A stretch of DNA of 64,000 nt, from assembly GCA_019119645.1 (NCBI GenBank), contig DWWR01000028.1, positions 46,160 to 110,159 on the forward strand. The letters run 5' to 3'. The notes beneath the pieces were generated by a model that did no database searches, was not told the origin of the DNA, and saw only the letters and a program-made list of their open reading frames with translations. Within the stretch, counting starts at the first letter, position 1. The number at the start of each line of letters is the position of its first letter. Shown piece after piece: positions 50,499 to 60,302 of this stretch. Made by a program: the position numbers and the translations under genes. Source of the DNA: Anaerobutyricum faecale (GTDB taxonomy: Bacteria; Bacillota; Clostridia; Lachnospirales; Lachnospiraceae).

Positions 50499-52170
50499 CC
50501 TGGCACCCTCCTTCCCGATGTCTGGAAAACTCCTCTGTAAAAATGTCACGGAACCAGAAGATTACAGTCACTTCACTTTCAGATTTCACAGAAATCCTTT
50601 CTATAAAGCGACTCACCATACCTTCATTCAACGTTTGAAATCTTCTACACTTTATCAAGGTATCGGCCCAATCTATTTTCGCTTTCAGCTTATCCAGGAG
50701 TTCTTGATAATGTTTTTTGGTTTCTATCATTTTCTGATACTTTTTCTGCTGCTCTGCAGTGTAAGTGGTTTTGAGTTCCATGTATTCCGCTTTATCAAGG
50801 ATTCCAGTCGCATAATGTTCAAACAGCTGTGTGAGTTTTTGCTCATATTTCTCATAGCCTTCCCGGGCTTTCGTAACCTGTTGCATGGTTTCCTGTTCTA
50901 GTTTTTTATAAAATTCTTCTCCGTACTTTTTCTTAAAGTCCACCGCAAGCCCGATTTGATAACGTAATGCGGCAGTGGCGGCACCCTGAATGGTTTCTTC
51001 GCTTATGGAAACAATGCAGTTTTTTCGTTTCGCTATTTTTACCGTAGGGCAGTAATAGCGATAATACGGATTTCCTGCTGGGCCGATATTAGTCCTTGCC
51101 AGTTTCCGTCCACACGATGCGCAATAAATTCTTCCAAGAAACGGTCCGTTGGCCGCATGTTCTTTATTAGGATTTGTCGCCCATACCTGAAGTACATCTT
51201 TCCAATTCTCTGCTAAAATCTGTTGCGCTTTCTCGTAAATCGCTTTCTCTACAATTCCCTCCCATGCGTCTTCTTTGATTTCCCACTGCTCTTTTGGGAT
51301 TAGAAGCAACGGCATATTTTCACAAAGTTTCTGCTTTGTTTTCCCGTAAACGGCACATCCAATATATATCGGATTCCGAAGGATTTTCCTGATACCGTCC
51401 GCTCTCCAATACCGCCGTTTCTTCTTTTTTATTTCTCCATACTTACGCATTTCATAGCTTTCGGACGGGCTTGGTATGTTTTCGGCATTTAATTCTTTCG
51501 CAATATCGTAACTGGACATATCCTCGAATACAAACCAGTAAAAAATCTTTCGGATAATTTCTTTCTCTGTCTTTTCCGGAATCAGTTCCTTACTGGATTT
51601 TTCCGACCGCTTATATCCATAGGGAGGCCTTGAACCCCAAAACTCCCCTTTTTCTCTTGAAATCTGGTGTGCCTGTACCAGTTTGTCCGATACTTCCCTT
51701 GCATAGTAGTCATTCATAAAGTGTGTCAAGATATGCGTTACCCTGTCCTGCGTGCAGGCCGGATTTTCGCTATCATAATCATCCAGGACAGAAATAAAAC
51801 GGACATTGAGGGACGGAAACACCACATCGATTAAATCTACCGCTTCCAGTGCGTCCCGCCCGAACCTTGAAAAATCTTTCACTAAAATGCAATCCACTTT
51901 TCCTGCGCGGACGTCTTCCATCAATAGTTCAAATTCCGGGCGCTCAAACGTTGTTCCTGTCACTCCATTATCTGTATACACTTTTTCCACGACTAGTTCC
52001 GGATGCTTATCTGCAAAATCAATACACACCTGTTTCTGCGTATAAATCGTGTCGTCTCTGCCATGACCTCCGTCTTTGATAGAAAGACGCACATAAATAT
52101 AAGTTCGATAGTATTTTATCTGTACCTGTCCGTTTCCGCTCCTTTTTTTCCTCTTACTTACTCTGGGCAT
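50488..52170 (-). CDS. Large serine recombinase, second of trio
   Basis: Recombinase of 560 residues with catalytic Ser30 in YIYVRLSIKDGG after a basic N-terminal extension (PRVSKRKKRSGNG). The resolvase core has ILVKDFSRFGRDALEAVDLI. Recombinase domain (YGYKRSEKSSKELIPEKTEK), zinc ribbon (IYCASCGRKLARTN, YYRYYCPT) and a long coiled coil complete it. ATG at 52170 has AAGGAGG and overlaps the first recombinase by 17 bases. Confidence 0.93.
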   Translation of the reverse strand: MPRVSKRKKRSGNGQVQIKYYRTYIYVRLSIKDGGHGRDDTIYTQKQVCIDFADKHPELVVEKVYTDNGVTGTTFERPEFELLMEDVRAGKVDCILVKDFSRFGRDALEAVDLIDVVFPSLNVRFISVLDDYDSENPACTQDRVTHILTHFMNDYYAREVSDKLVQAHQISREKGEFWGSRPPYGYKRSEKSSKELIPEKTEKEIIRKIFYWFVFEDMSSYDIAKELNAENIPSPSESYEMRKYGEIKKKKRRYWRADGIRKILRNPIYIGCAVYGKTKQKLCENMPLLLIPKEQWEIKEDAWEGIVEKAIYEKAQQILAENWKDVLQVWATNPNKEHAANGPFLGRIYCASCGRKLARTNIGPAGNPYYRYYCPTVKIAKRKNCIVSISEETIQGAATAALRYQIGLAVDFKKKYGEEFYKKLEQETMQQVTKAREGYEKYEQKLTQLFEHYATGILDKAEYMELKTTYTAEQQKKYQKMIETKKHYQELLDKLKAKIDWADTLIKCRRFQTLNEGMVSRFIERISVKSESEVTVIFWFRDIFTEEFSRHREGGCQDVL

Positions 52171-53827
52171 ATTCCACACCTCCTTTAAGCAAGAAGCATT
52201 CCAGCGTTTCATTTGGCTGTACGTGATTCACCGTCCGAAGAAATGAGATTGTCTTCTCAAATTCATCCGCAAACCAGAAGTCAATGCTTACCCGTTTTCC
52301 CTCATGGATACGGATACGCTTCACCAGCATAACAAGCATCATATGGTCAATCTCTTCCTTATCCTGGTACTGCAGAAAATACTGCATCCACTGACGCTGT
52401 TTTTCCAGCGTTTCCGCCATATTGGCAATCTCTGCCTGTTGCTTCTGCACTGCCGACTCAATCTCTTCAAGCTGTCGGTCATATTTTGCTTTATATGTAC
52501 GAAATTCTTCTTCATCCAGGATATTGTCGCAGAAACTCTCGTATAGATTCTTCTTAATCTTTAGGAGCCGCTGCATCTCCTGTTTTAGCATATCCAGCTG
52601 CAAATCTGCTTCGTACAGTTTCTTTTCCGGCAGCGATGACTGCTGAACATACTGGAGAACTTCATCCATATCCGCCAGAAGAGAAATATAATAGCGGATT
52701 GTCTCTTTCACTGCGTCCGACAGTTTCTTCTCGCTGAAGCTGTGACTGGAGCACGCTTTTTCATAAAGATAAGAGGAGCACACATAGTAGTAATGCTTCT
52801 TGTCTGGGCTTTTCCGTATCATGCTCTGTCCGCAGTCTGCACATTCTACAAGTCCACTCAAAAATGCCGCTCCCTCTGCCGAACGCCGGGCATCCTTTTC
52901 CAGAAGGTTTTGCACCACATCAAAGGTGTGTCTGTCCACCGCCATCTCAATGGCATTTTCGCAGCGGACCCATTCTTCCTTATCTTTATAGATAATCTTC
53001 TTTACCTTATAATTTGGTGTTGTTGTCTTTCCCTGAACCAATGTACCCGTAAACTTCTCATCTGTCAAAATGCGCCGGATCATGGTTGCCTCCCATTTTC
53101 CATTCCCACCTTTGCAGAAACTTGTCTTAAATTTCTGTTGCTGGTGACAGGTTTTATAAGCATAAGGCGTCGGGATGGCTCTATCATTCAGGATTTCAGC
53201 AATTTCTTTCATGCTGTGTCCCCGTAATTTCAGGTGGAAAATATCCTGCACAACCGAAACCGCTACCGGGTCCAAAATCAGTTTGTGCTTATCTTCCGGA
53301 GACTTCAAAAACCCGTAGGGAACGAAAGGCGCAACACACTGTCCAACCGCCATTTTCGCATGCAGGTTTTCCCGGATATTTCTAGATGTATCCGCAGGGT
53401 AAATATCATTGATAAAACTTTTTAAACGAAGGGTAATAAAATCATGATTTGGAGAAATACTGTCATAGCCATCGTTCACTAAAATCAAACGCACACCCAT
53501 CTGGGGTAATATGCGTTCGACATACTGAAGGACACCGGAAAAGTCTCTGCCGAATCTGGAAAGGTCTTTTACAATAATACAGTTGATCTTTCCCTCTTTC
53601 GCCAGACGCATCAATTCCTGAAATCCGGGGCGGTCAAAATTCGTACCAGTATAGCCATCGTCCACACATTCCTTAACGATAACGAACTCCGGTTTCCCCT
53701 TCATGTAACCTTGCAGCAGTATTCTCTGGTTAGATATACTGTTACTCTCCCTGACATCCCCGTCATCATCTGACAGGCGCAGGTAAAGAGCCGTATAATA
53801 GATTGCTTCAATTTTTAGTTTTTTCAT
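52154..53827 (-). CDS. Large serine recombinase, first of trio
   Basis: Recombinase of 557 residues, catalytic Ser19 in ALYLRLSDDDGD, resolvase core with IIVKDLSRFGRDFSGVLQYV, recombinase domain with YGFLKSPEDKHKLILDPVAV, zinc ribbon LVECADCGQSMIRKS/YYYVCSSYLYEKAC and coiled coil. It is the first of three coupled genes; the three proteins differ widely from one another, so they are not a recent duplication. Such sets may work as a heteromeric integrase. Confidence 0.93.
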   Translation of the reverse strand: MKKLKIEAIYYTALYLRLSDDDGDVRESNSISNQRILLQGYMKGKPEFVIVKECVDDGYTGTNFDRPGFQELMRLAKEGKINCIIVKDLSRFGRDFSGVLQYVERILPQMGVRLILVNDGYDSISPNHDFITLRLKSFINDIYPADTSRNIRENLHAKMAVGQCVAPFVPYGFLKSPEDKHKLILDPVAVSVVQDIFHLKLRGHSMKEIAEILNDRAIPTPYAYKTCHQQQKFKTSFCKGGNGKWEATMIRRILTDEKFTGTLVQGKTTTPNYKVKKIIYKDKEEWVRCENAIEMAVDRHTFDVVQNLLEKDARRSAEGAAFLSGLVECADCGQSMIRKSPDKKHYYYVCSSYLYEKACSSHSFSEKKLSDAVKETIRYYISLLADMDEVLQYVQQSSLPEKKLYEADLQLDMLKQEMQRLLKIKKNLYESFCDNILDEEEFRTYKAKYDRQLEEIESAVQKQQAEIANMAETLEKQRQWMQYFLQYQDKEEIDHMMLVMLVKRIRIHEGKRVSIDFWFADEFEKTISFLRTVNHVQPNETLECFLLKGGVEYAQSK

Positions 53828-53986
53828 AGCCCTTACTCCAATCTTCTGTTCCGCCAGTGTCGCATAATGATTGGAATTCCGGCTGCTTCTAGTCCTCTAC
53901 ATGCCAGTATCATATCACGGATTCCGCCTTTTGTCCACTCAGCAGAAAAGTTATTGCCTGCCGTATGCTTTCCTTCGCCATTTTTG

Positions 53987-54241
53987 TCAATATTTCATCT
54001 CTACAAGGCTTTCCAAGGCTTCCTCTATGGTACGGTTAGAAGACGCAAATCCAATCTTGATCAGAACTTTTCCGCTCTTTACAAAATACGGATTCCGTCC
54101 GGATTCTAACACTTCTTTGATTTTCTCTCTTTTGTTCTTTTTCGCATCAATCTTCAATTCTGCAATATCCGGCACATTTTCCAGATCCACATCCTCGAAG
54201 GATTCGTTCCTCATATGCAGCAAGTCTTCTCTTGTCAGCAT
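53987..54241 (-). CDS. DUF6870-like small protein
   Basis: Protein of 84 residues matching the family found next to serine recombinases and conjugative modules: VDLENVPDIAELKID, REKIKEVLESGRNPYFVKSG, then VLIKIGFASSNRTIEEALES. Function unknown. The ATG at 54241 has GGGAGA upstream. The frame continues open upstream through a protein-like stretch (TYNELCLKIWDSAKEKAGNS) to about 54378 but without a start, probably the relic of a lost gene. Confidence 0.75.
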   Translation of the reverse strand: MLTREDLLHMRNESFEDVDLENVPDIAELKIDAKKNKREKIKEVLESGRNPYFVKSGKVLIKIGFASSNRTIEEALESLVEMKY

Positions 54242-54492
54242 ATGTCTCCCATGTCCTTTCCTGTTTTTCTTCTTCCTCGCCGCCAAACTGTTGCCGGCTT
54301 TCTCTTTTGCACTGTCCCAAATTTTCAGACACAGCTCATTATAAGTTCCCCTGTCGCTTCTGAACAGGGACTATAAGGACCAGTTTTTTAAGATTCTTTC
54401 CCTTTCAGAATTTCCGCATATTTATGACATTATTTTTGCTTCTTATTTTAGCGTTTTCTGGCAAATATCCCGCATATTTGTCCGAATTTACC

Positions 54493-54532
54493 GATAAAAA
54501 ATTCCCCCGTGAGAGCCTAAGCTCCCACAGGG
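54493..54532 (-). terminator. Terminator overlapping the XRE stop codon
   Basis: Minus strand CCCCTGTGGGAGC and GCTCTCACGGGG pair around TTAG, followed by GAATTTTTTA. The TAG stop of the XRE gene (54517-54519) is in the loop, so the last codons form the first arm. Confidence 0.8.
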
Positions 54533-54879
54533 GATTCATGAGCACGCAGCAATTGCAGATTATCTTTCATCTGTTTTAACGTATCCAGCAAAAAATGTTC
54601 CTCTGCCTCTGTACATCCCTCCATGATCTTCTTGAACTTTTCCCATTTTACATCCTGTTCTTTTTCAACCGTCACAGAGATATACTCTTCTTCCGTTACC
54701 TCCAAAGCCCGCAGGACTTTTAGATAAGTCTGCATTCCCATCCTTTTCTGCCCTGTCTCCACTTTGCTTAAATGGGACACAGATATTCCTGCAGTTTCTG
54801 CTAGTTTCTCCTGTGTATAACCTTTCTTGATACGCAGCGTTTTGATATTGTTGGCGATTATCTGAAATTCATCGTACAT
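54517..54879 (-). CDS. XRE-family transcriptional regulator
   Basis: Protein of 120 residues with an N-terminal helix-turn-helix (IKKGYTQEKLAETAGISVSH, then LSKVETGQKRMGMQTYLKVL) and a helical C-terminus. It is probably the element's regulator, and may bind the dyad in the 62787-62815 promoter (inference). AAGGAGAG precedes the ATG. The terminator overlapping its stop separates it from the recombinase genes. Confidence 0.9.
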   Translation of the reverse strand: MYDEFQIIANNIKTLRIKKGYTQEKLAETAGISVSHLSKVETGQKRMGMQTYLKVLRALEVTEEEYISVTVEKEQDVKWEKFKKIMEGCTEAEEHFLLDTLKQMKDNLQLLRAHESPVGA

Positions 54880-55070
54880 TCAATCTCTCTCCTTAGTAAG
54901 CCGTTATGAAAAAACAACTGCAATACAACTACGTCAAGCTGTTTCTTCATAATATTAACTGTAAACACGAATTTTTTACTTATGTTGCATCTAATCCCCT
55001 CAAAACCTCTATCAAATCCACTATTTTTTATAAATTATGCCTGGCTCATAATCTGCGGCTTCTCTCATCC

Positions 55071-55469
55071 CTATCCACATAACTTTCTGTCTGAACCATC
55101 ACGGAAACCCATTTTTATCAGCAGCTTCGAAAACTCATCCGGGGTAAACGTCTGAAGCATTTCCGCCTGCAGATTTTTTACAAGTTTCTGGTGCGTAGGG
55201 CTTCCCAGCAAGAGAAATGCATCGGAAAAAACCTGCAAGCAAGGAGCCAATTCTCCCTGAAGATATTCCCAGTACATGGTCATTTCTGCAAAGGTTCCTC
55301 CATCTGTGGAATACACCCCGTATGTTACCTCATCTATCGACGGTATTTTTACAACGTCAGAATAGTCCTGCCTCGAAAAACAGGAAAATCCCCAATACAA
55401 AGTATCAGCCGGTTCCCGTATGGTATGCTTCTGAAAATAGTTCCAGTCTTCTTTTGGCAAGTACATCAT
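55071..55469 (-). CDS. Hypothetical protein downstream of PcfJ
   Basis: Protein of 132 residues, acidic, with aromatic-rich N-terminus (LPKEDWNYFQKHTIREPADT) and SIDEVTYGVYSTDGGTFAEM. I do not recognise the family. It starts 11 bases after the PcfJ-like stop with AAGGAGG in between, so it is in the same operon. Confidence 0.75.
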   Translation of the reverse strand: MMYLPKEDWNYFQKHTIREPADTLYWGFSCFSRQDYSDVVKIPSIDEVTYGVYSTDGGTFAEMTMYWEYLQGELAPCLQVFSDAFLLLGSPTHQKLVKNLQAEMLQTFTPDEFSKLLIKMGFRDGSDRKLCG

Positions 55470-55480
55470 CTTATCCTCCT

Positions 55481-57520
55481 TTATGCCGCTTTTTCATCAA
55501 ATTTCTTCAGGCGGTTCACTTTTTTCTCAGCAGATTTCAAAAAAAGCTCCATTTCTTTATTATATCCGCAATTTTTCTTGCCTCTGCATTGGACAATCCG
55601 CCCTTTTTTCCATTCCACCGTATAATAAGGCTTTTCGGGTTCCTCTTTTTTCCTTATGAAATAAATCTGGCATTGCCCTAACAGCACATTATCTGTATAG
55701 GAACCAACACAGTGTCCTAACAGACGACCTTCTCTTCGGATTTCAGCGCCGCTTTCTGGAACCACCAATTGAAACTTTTTATTTTCAATTTTTCCGTCTA
55801 ATAGGCTCTTTTCTTCTGCCAAATATTTTTTTAGTTTCCTGTCCTTTCTTCTCTGCTCCGCCTGCTTCTTTTTATTCCGCATGTCTTCATATTCTTTATA
55901 CAGCCGGTCATGCTCCTTATGTACATCATACGGCGTAAATAGAATTTCATTCTTTGTTTCATAATGCAGTTCTTCCATAAAACGGACAAAATCCCGCCAA
56001 AGTCCAAGAAATCTCCTGTGTTCATCTATTTCCTGATTTTCAATGGTTTCCGACTTCTGGTCCAGCCGGCAGCCACGACCTGTCCCAAAACGATCCACTT
56101 GGCTGGCAAGATAGCCGGTTAATTTTTTGAGTGGGAGATACTGGTTGTCCTTTAAAAGTTCCTCATCTGCACCATATAACCTGAAACAGCAGAGCAACTC
56201 CTCACTGGTAAGCTTTACACCTCCCGCAATGAACTTCTGGACATTGCGCAAATCATTCAATCCAACCATATTGTTTCGCACAAGCTCCATTTCCTGCTTT
56301 GTCTTAATCTCCAAAACCGTCCGAAGGTCCCTTCCCGTTTTAAGGTTTCTTGTCCTTCCCGGCAGTTCCATCAAATCCCATACAATCTTATATAGCCTGG
56401 CTTTTACCAGATACTCCAACCCTGGAAATTTCTGATATGCTTGGAGATAGCCTACAGGGTATATCTTCTCTCTTGGATTAGCTTTCAAGTAATCGGACAA
56501 AGCACAATACTGGTAGGGTGTCTTAGATACCGCTTCCAAAATGCCGCCCGGATATAAAATAGTTGCTTCTGTGTATGTCTTCCGGCTTCGGTACCATTCT
56601 CCCACGCTCCCATACTCAATGCATCGGCGGTATGATTCAATCCTCCCCTCCGCATTAAGATACCAGCGCATCTCTTCTGTGCATTCAAAATTCCACGTAT
56701 GCGGATATATGCCGCCATAATCCTTGCTTATAGAAAATTCCCTGTACAAAAGTTTTCCGTCTATACACTCCAGCTTAGATATTTTAGCTACATGCGTCAT
56801 TTGCCCTGGTTTCCTGCCAGACGCAATGAAGGTGACTTGTTTTTTACAGTTTGGACATATTCCTTTTTTATTATGGCGCACCATGCCCTTTTCAATCAAG
56901 ACCTCCTGCCTGCAGCACGTACACCAGCCACGCATTTGTTTTTTCCTTGAGTATTGGTAAAAAACAAAACGGCTCCAATACATCCCTTCTTCCTCCGCCC
57001 ATTTCAAAAAGTCCTTCTCAACTGGCGGTACTGAGTCCATCTTTTCTCTCGTCACTTCACAGGTCCTGCGTTTTCTCCGCTCATTCTTTCTTTTAAGGAT
57101 TCTCCCCTGCGCCCTAAATACTAACCAGAAGGCCTCGTCTGCCTCAGATGGTTTTCCGAAATATTCCGCAATTCGTTTTTCTGATTCATGGTCAAAGATA
57201 TGCGGCAGCAAGTAACCATAAAAATATCCCAATTGATCACAATCACGAAGCATATGTTTCCACGAGCACCCCCGCCACCGCCCGTTTTTAATATCCTGCG
57301 TAAGATAAGTCGCACTGGACTGGAAAATACGGTAGGAAGGCATAAATTTCGACTGTTCCAATATCTTCGGTTCGTATACATTCAGGACAAGGACCGTTTC
57401 TTCTCCCTGGGAAAAAAGTTCCGCAATCACAACCGGCTTCCCCTTATCTTTCGGGAGCTTGGAAAGCTCCTCTTCCTGGAACCTCCTGACTGGATGCTCC
57501 AAAAGTTTCTTTTTCCGCAT
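55481..57520 (-). CDS. PcfJ domain protein, second copy
   Basis: Protein of 679 residues of the PcfJ family, named from the conjugative plasmid pCF10. A zinc-finger-like pair CTCCRQE...CPNCKKQ lies at about 205-235. The conserved C-terminal motif is RLLGHCVGSYTDNVLLGQCQ followed by IYFIRKKEEPEKPYYTVEWK. The ATG at 57520 has AAGGAGG; a 33-codon extension lies in the preceding gene. Biochemical function is unknown. Distinct from the preceding PcfJ copy though similar in plan. Confidence 0.85.
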   Translation of the reverse strand: MRKKKLLEHPVRRFQEEELSKLPKDKGKPVVIAELFSQGEETVLVLNVYEPKILEQSKFMPSYRIFQSSATYLTQDIKNGRWRGCSWKHMLRDCDQLGYFYGYLLPHIFDHESEKRIAEYFGKPSEADEAFWLVFRAQGRILKRKNERRKRRTCEVTREKMDSVPPVEKDFLKWAEEEGMYWSRFVFYQYSRKKQMRGWCTCCRQEVLIEKGMVRHNKKGICPNCKKQVTFIASGRKPGQMTHVAKISKLECIDGKLLYREFSISKDYGGIYPHTWNFECTEEMRWYLNAEGRIESYRRCIEYGSVGEWYRSRKTYTEATILYPGGILEAVSKTPYQYCALSDYLKANPREKIYPVGYLQAYQKFPGLEYLVKARLYKIVWDLMELPGRTRNLKTGRDLRTVLEIKTKQEMELVRNNMVGLNDLRNVQKFIAGGVKLTSEELLCCFRLYGADEELLKDNQYLPLKKLTGYLASQVDRFGTGRGCRLDQKSETIENQEIDEHRRFLGLWRDFVRFMEELHYETKNEILFTPYDVHKEHDRLYKEYEDMRNKKKQAEQRRKDRKLKKYLAEEKSLLDGKIENKKFQLVVPESGAEIRREGRLLGHCVGSYTDNVLLGQCQIYFIRKKEEPEKPYYTVEWKKGRIVQCRGKKNCGYNKEMELFLKSAEKKVNRLKKFDEKAA

Positions 57521-57581
57521 TGTTGCCTCCTTTTTCGCATCCAGCCAGCATACTCTTGGCCGGATGCGTTTTTGCGTAGTC

Positions 57582-59744
57582 CTAAGCTGCTTTCCCTGAT
57601 TCTTCCCGGCTGCTTTCAATCAGATCTTTCCGCAGCACATCTGCAAGCAATTTCCCTGCATAATCACCTCCACGTATCACAATTTTTTCTTTCTTCATCC
57701 GGTCAAACTCCTCCGTCCGAAGCTCCCTGCTTTTCTTTTCAAGTATTTCGTCCATCGGCACCAGCCTTTTCCTCACCGCTGTCTGCCATTTTTTTAAAAA
57801 GAGCGTCAGTTCTTCAATTTCCTTCCCCTGCCGGTCATATTCCTTTCTTTTTTGCCGTATGGTCCCTCCCGGCTCCACTTCCAGAGTATAAAAAGCCTGT
57901 TTCAGATTATCTTTCCTGCGCAGGAAGAGAATATAGGATTCCTGCCTGTTGATCCGGTCATAGTACCGCTCCTGATTCCCGACACAATGATGAAGCGTCC
58001 TTCCCTCCTCCATCACCTCGTAGAGATTAGTCGGAACAATTACCGCATATTTCTCATCCTCCAGATATTCGTATTTTCCACGGATTTCCCGATAAACCTC
58101 TGATACCTTTGGATAACGGCGGCTCATTTTTTCCGCTTCTTCTTCCAGATTTTTCTTCTCCAACAGACATACCGCTTCATTATGCCGTTTTTGCAATTTT
58201 CCTGTGCGGTAAACAATGGGGTCTGAAACGTCCATTCCCAGTTTTCCTGCCATGGAGAGATAATCCTTCCATGTCTCAAGGACCTGTCTGCATCCTTTCT
58301 TCATTTCTTTTTCCTGCCGCTTCAGATAATTACTGATCTGCACTGCACTCATGCGGTCTGACACAAAAGAAACAGAAGACGGAGTAATCTTCTGTTTTAA
58401 AAACCATCCAATGGTATCATCAGAAATCTTTTTCCCCTGTCGTTTTTCCATCTGAAGCCACTGCAGACAATCTATGCCGCCGCCCATACGGCGCATCCGC
58501 TTTAATAGCTGTCGGTCAATCTTTAAGCACTTTCCCAGTTCTCCGTGTTCACCTATTTCCAGCAAAGTGTTGCTTTTTACCAGCTCTTCCGCAAAGGGAA
58601 GCAATCCTGCTTTAACCAACCTTTCCAGATACGGGTGCTCGCTCTGGTAGGAAAGATAATTTACCGCATCAAAAATTCTCCTGTCTTGTGCCATCTCATA
58701 AAAGCCTGTTTTTTTCATAAAAGTGCGGTTCAGCGCCGGTAACGTTCTCCGATAGACTGCACCAGGTGTTTCATACCAGTGCCGCACTGCTTTCCCATCT
58801 ACATTTATACGTATCCAGCGTAAGGATTGATTTTTATAAATATCATACCCATATACATGTTCCTTCATCTGCTCATCCAAAAGGAGCCGTACCTTTTCCC
58901 AACAAGCGATTACTGGTTTTAGATACTCTTCAGGCCTATAGAATACCCTCACCTGAAACTGTCTCAAAACCACACGCTCGCCGCATCTCTGCAAAAGATA
59001 CGCAATATCTGGCTCTGTGGCAAAAGAACCGGCTCTCCCCGTTGCTTTATACTGAATCTTGCTGCCGCACTTCTGGCATCTTCCCATCTTGTTATGTCTT
59101 GGTTCTGAGACTGGAACCCATTTTCTGCACCAACTGCAATATCCTTCCCGTACATTCTTCTTATACTGGTAAAAGATAAACTGCTGCCTGACTGCATACC
59201 GTCCAAGCCAGCTTTTCCAGTCTTTTGGATATGCCTCGTTCACTTCTTTCAAATCCTGGTCCCACGGGTCGGTTTCTCTCCTGTGGCGTTGTTCCAGCTG
59301 TGCCTTCCGCACTCCCATTTGAAAATTGTAAACCGGCCAAGCTCCGCTTTTATCAGAATCAAAAAAAGTCTTTAGCATCTGTTCTTCCTCTTTTGGAACA
59401 AATATCTGGTCGCAGAACTTATATGCTACCGGCACTAATTTCTCCAGCGTTGCCTCCCGCCATTTTCCATACAGCAAATCATAAGTAATAAAGTCCTTTT
59501 CTTTCCGGTCAAGGAAAACGATGTACCTCGGCTTCCGTCCTCCCAACCGCAGGCTGTCTGCCTGAAATAGAAAGACCGCCATCCAGTCTCCGTCTACTTT
59601 TGTGGAAAGATACAGGGCATATCGATAAAATGCTTCCTTTGACCAATGAGAAAATGTCGGTCTATCCTCAGCCGCCAGCTGGATGAGCTTATCCTGCGCT
59701 TCTTGGTTTCCAAATTCTAACAGTTCTTTTTTCCGTTTCCTCAT
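57582..59744 (-). CDS. PcfJ domain protein, first copy
   Basis: Protein of 720 residues, PcfJ type: zinc-finger-like CSWCRKW...CQKCGSK at about 215-240, and C-terminal EGRTLHHCVGNQERYYDRIN with SYILFLRRKDN and AFYTLEVEP. The start overlaps the DUF7666-like stop by four bases, indicating coupling. Two full PcfJ paralogs in a row is unusual; they may act on different partners. Confidence 0.85.
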   Translation of the reverse strand: MRKRKKELLEFGNQEAQDKLIQLAAEDRPTFSHWSKEAFYRYALYLSTKVDGDWMAVFLFQADSLRLGGRKPRYIVFLDRKEKDFITYDLLYGKWREATLEKLVPVAYKFCDQIFVPKEEEQMLKTFFDSDKSGAWPVYNFQMGVRKAQLEQRHRRETDPWDQDLKEVNEAYPKDWKSWLGRYAVRQQFIFYQYKKNVREGYCSWCRKWVPVSEPRHNKMGRCQKCGSKIQYKATGRAGSFATEPDIAYLLQRCGERVVLRQFQVRVFYRPEEYLKPVIACWEKVRLLLDEQMKEHVYGYDIYKNQSLRWIRINVDGKAVRHWYETPGAVYRRTLPALNRTFMKKTGFYEMAQDRRIFDAVNYLSYQSEHPYLERLVKAGLLPFAEELVKSNTLLEIGEHGELGKCLKIDRQLLKRMRRMGGGIDCLQWLQMEKRQGKKISDDTIGWFLKQKITPSSVSFVSDRMSAVQISNYLKRQEKEMKKGCRQVLETWKDYLSMAGKLGMDVSDPIVYRTGKLQKRHNEAVCLLEKKNLEEEAEKMSRRYPKVSEVYREIRGKYEYLEDEKYAVIVPTNLYEVMEEGRTLHHCVGNQERYYDRINRQESYILFLRRKDNLKQAFYTLEVEPGGTIRQKRKEYDRQGKEIEELTLFLKKWQTAVRKRLVPMDEILEKKSRELRTEEFDRMKKEKIVIRGGDYAGKLLADVLRKDLIESSREESGKAA

Positions 59745-60289
59745 GCTGCACGCTCGCTTTCTTCTTCCCCGTAAATATTGTACCACACATTGGGAAAATG
59801 TGATTTTCCGTCAATTATCAGGACTGCCACCTCTGTAATCTTCTGTTCTTCTTCCTTCAGCAGAACTAAGATTGCACCTGATTTTCCTTTTCCTTTGGGA
59901 TTTGCGCCCCGGATGACCGCATATCCCTCTTCCGGTGCCTCACCAGATTCTTTAAAAACAATCTGGCTCAAAGGTCGATTAGGATAACGAACCATATAAG
60001 CAATCCCCTCTGACAATAATTCTAACAATGACAGTTTTTTTATCAGCTTCAGCTCTGTACAGGAAATCTTGCTGTCAAATTCATCCTCATCTATGTCTCC
60101 GCCCGCTTCTACCATATAATATACAGAATTTTTCCAATCTCTGTAATGGAAAAGACAGTCCAGCGGATTTTCCGCACAGTGAAATCCATTTTTGCTGCAA
60201 TTTGCCTGTTTGGTGCGGTTGACCCCATATTTATTGAACTGATAACCGATGCAGGTCAGATCTTTATGGAACCCTTTATATGCTTTCAT
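59741..60289 (-). CDS. DUF7666-like protein
   Basis: Protein of 182 residues. The start MKAYKGFHKDLTCIGYQF, then GFHCAENPLDCLFHY and VEAGGDIDEDEFDSKISCTE, match the small family often found on phage and mobile elements that may bind or modify an unknown substrate. Function unknown. GGAGG precedes the ATG at 60289. In operon between PcfK and PcfJ. Confidence 0.75.
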   Translation of the reverse strand: MKAYKGFHKDLTCIGYQFNKYGVNRTKQANCSKNGFHCAENPLDCLFHYRDWKNSVYYMVEAGGDIDEDEFDSKISCTELKLIKKLSLLELLSEGIAYMVRYPNRPLSQIVFKESGEAPEEGYAVIRGANPKGKGKSGAILVLLKEEEQKITEVAVLIIDGKSHFPNVWYNIYGEEESERAA

Positions 60290-60302
60290 CAAATTCCTCC
60301 GT

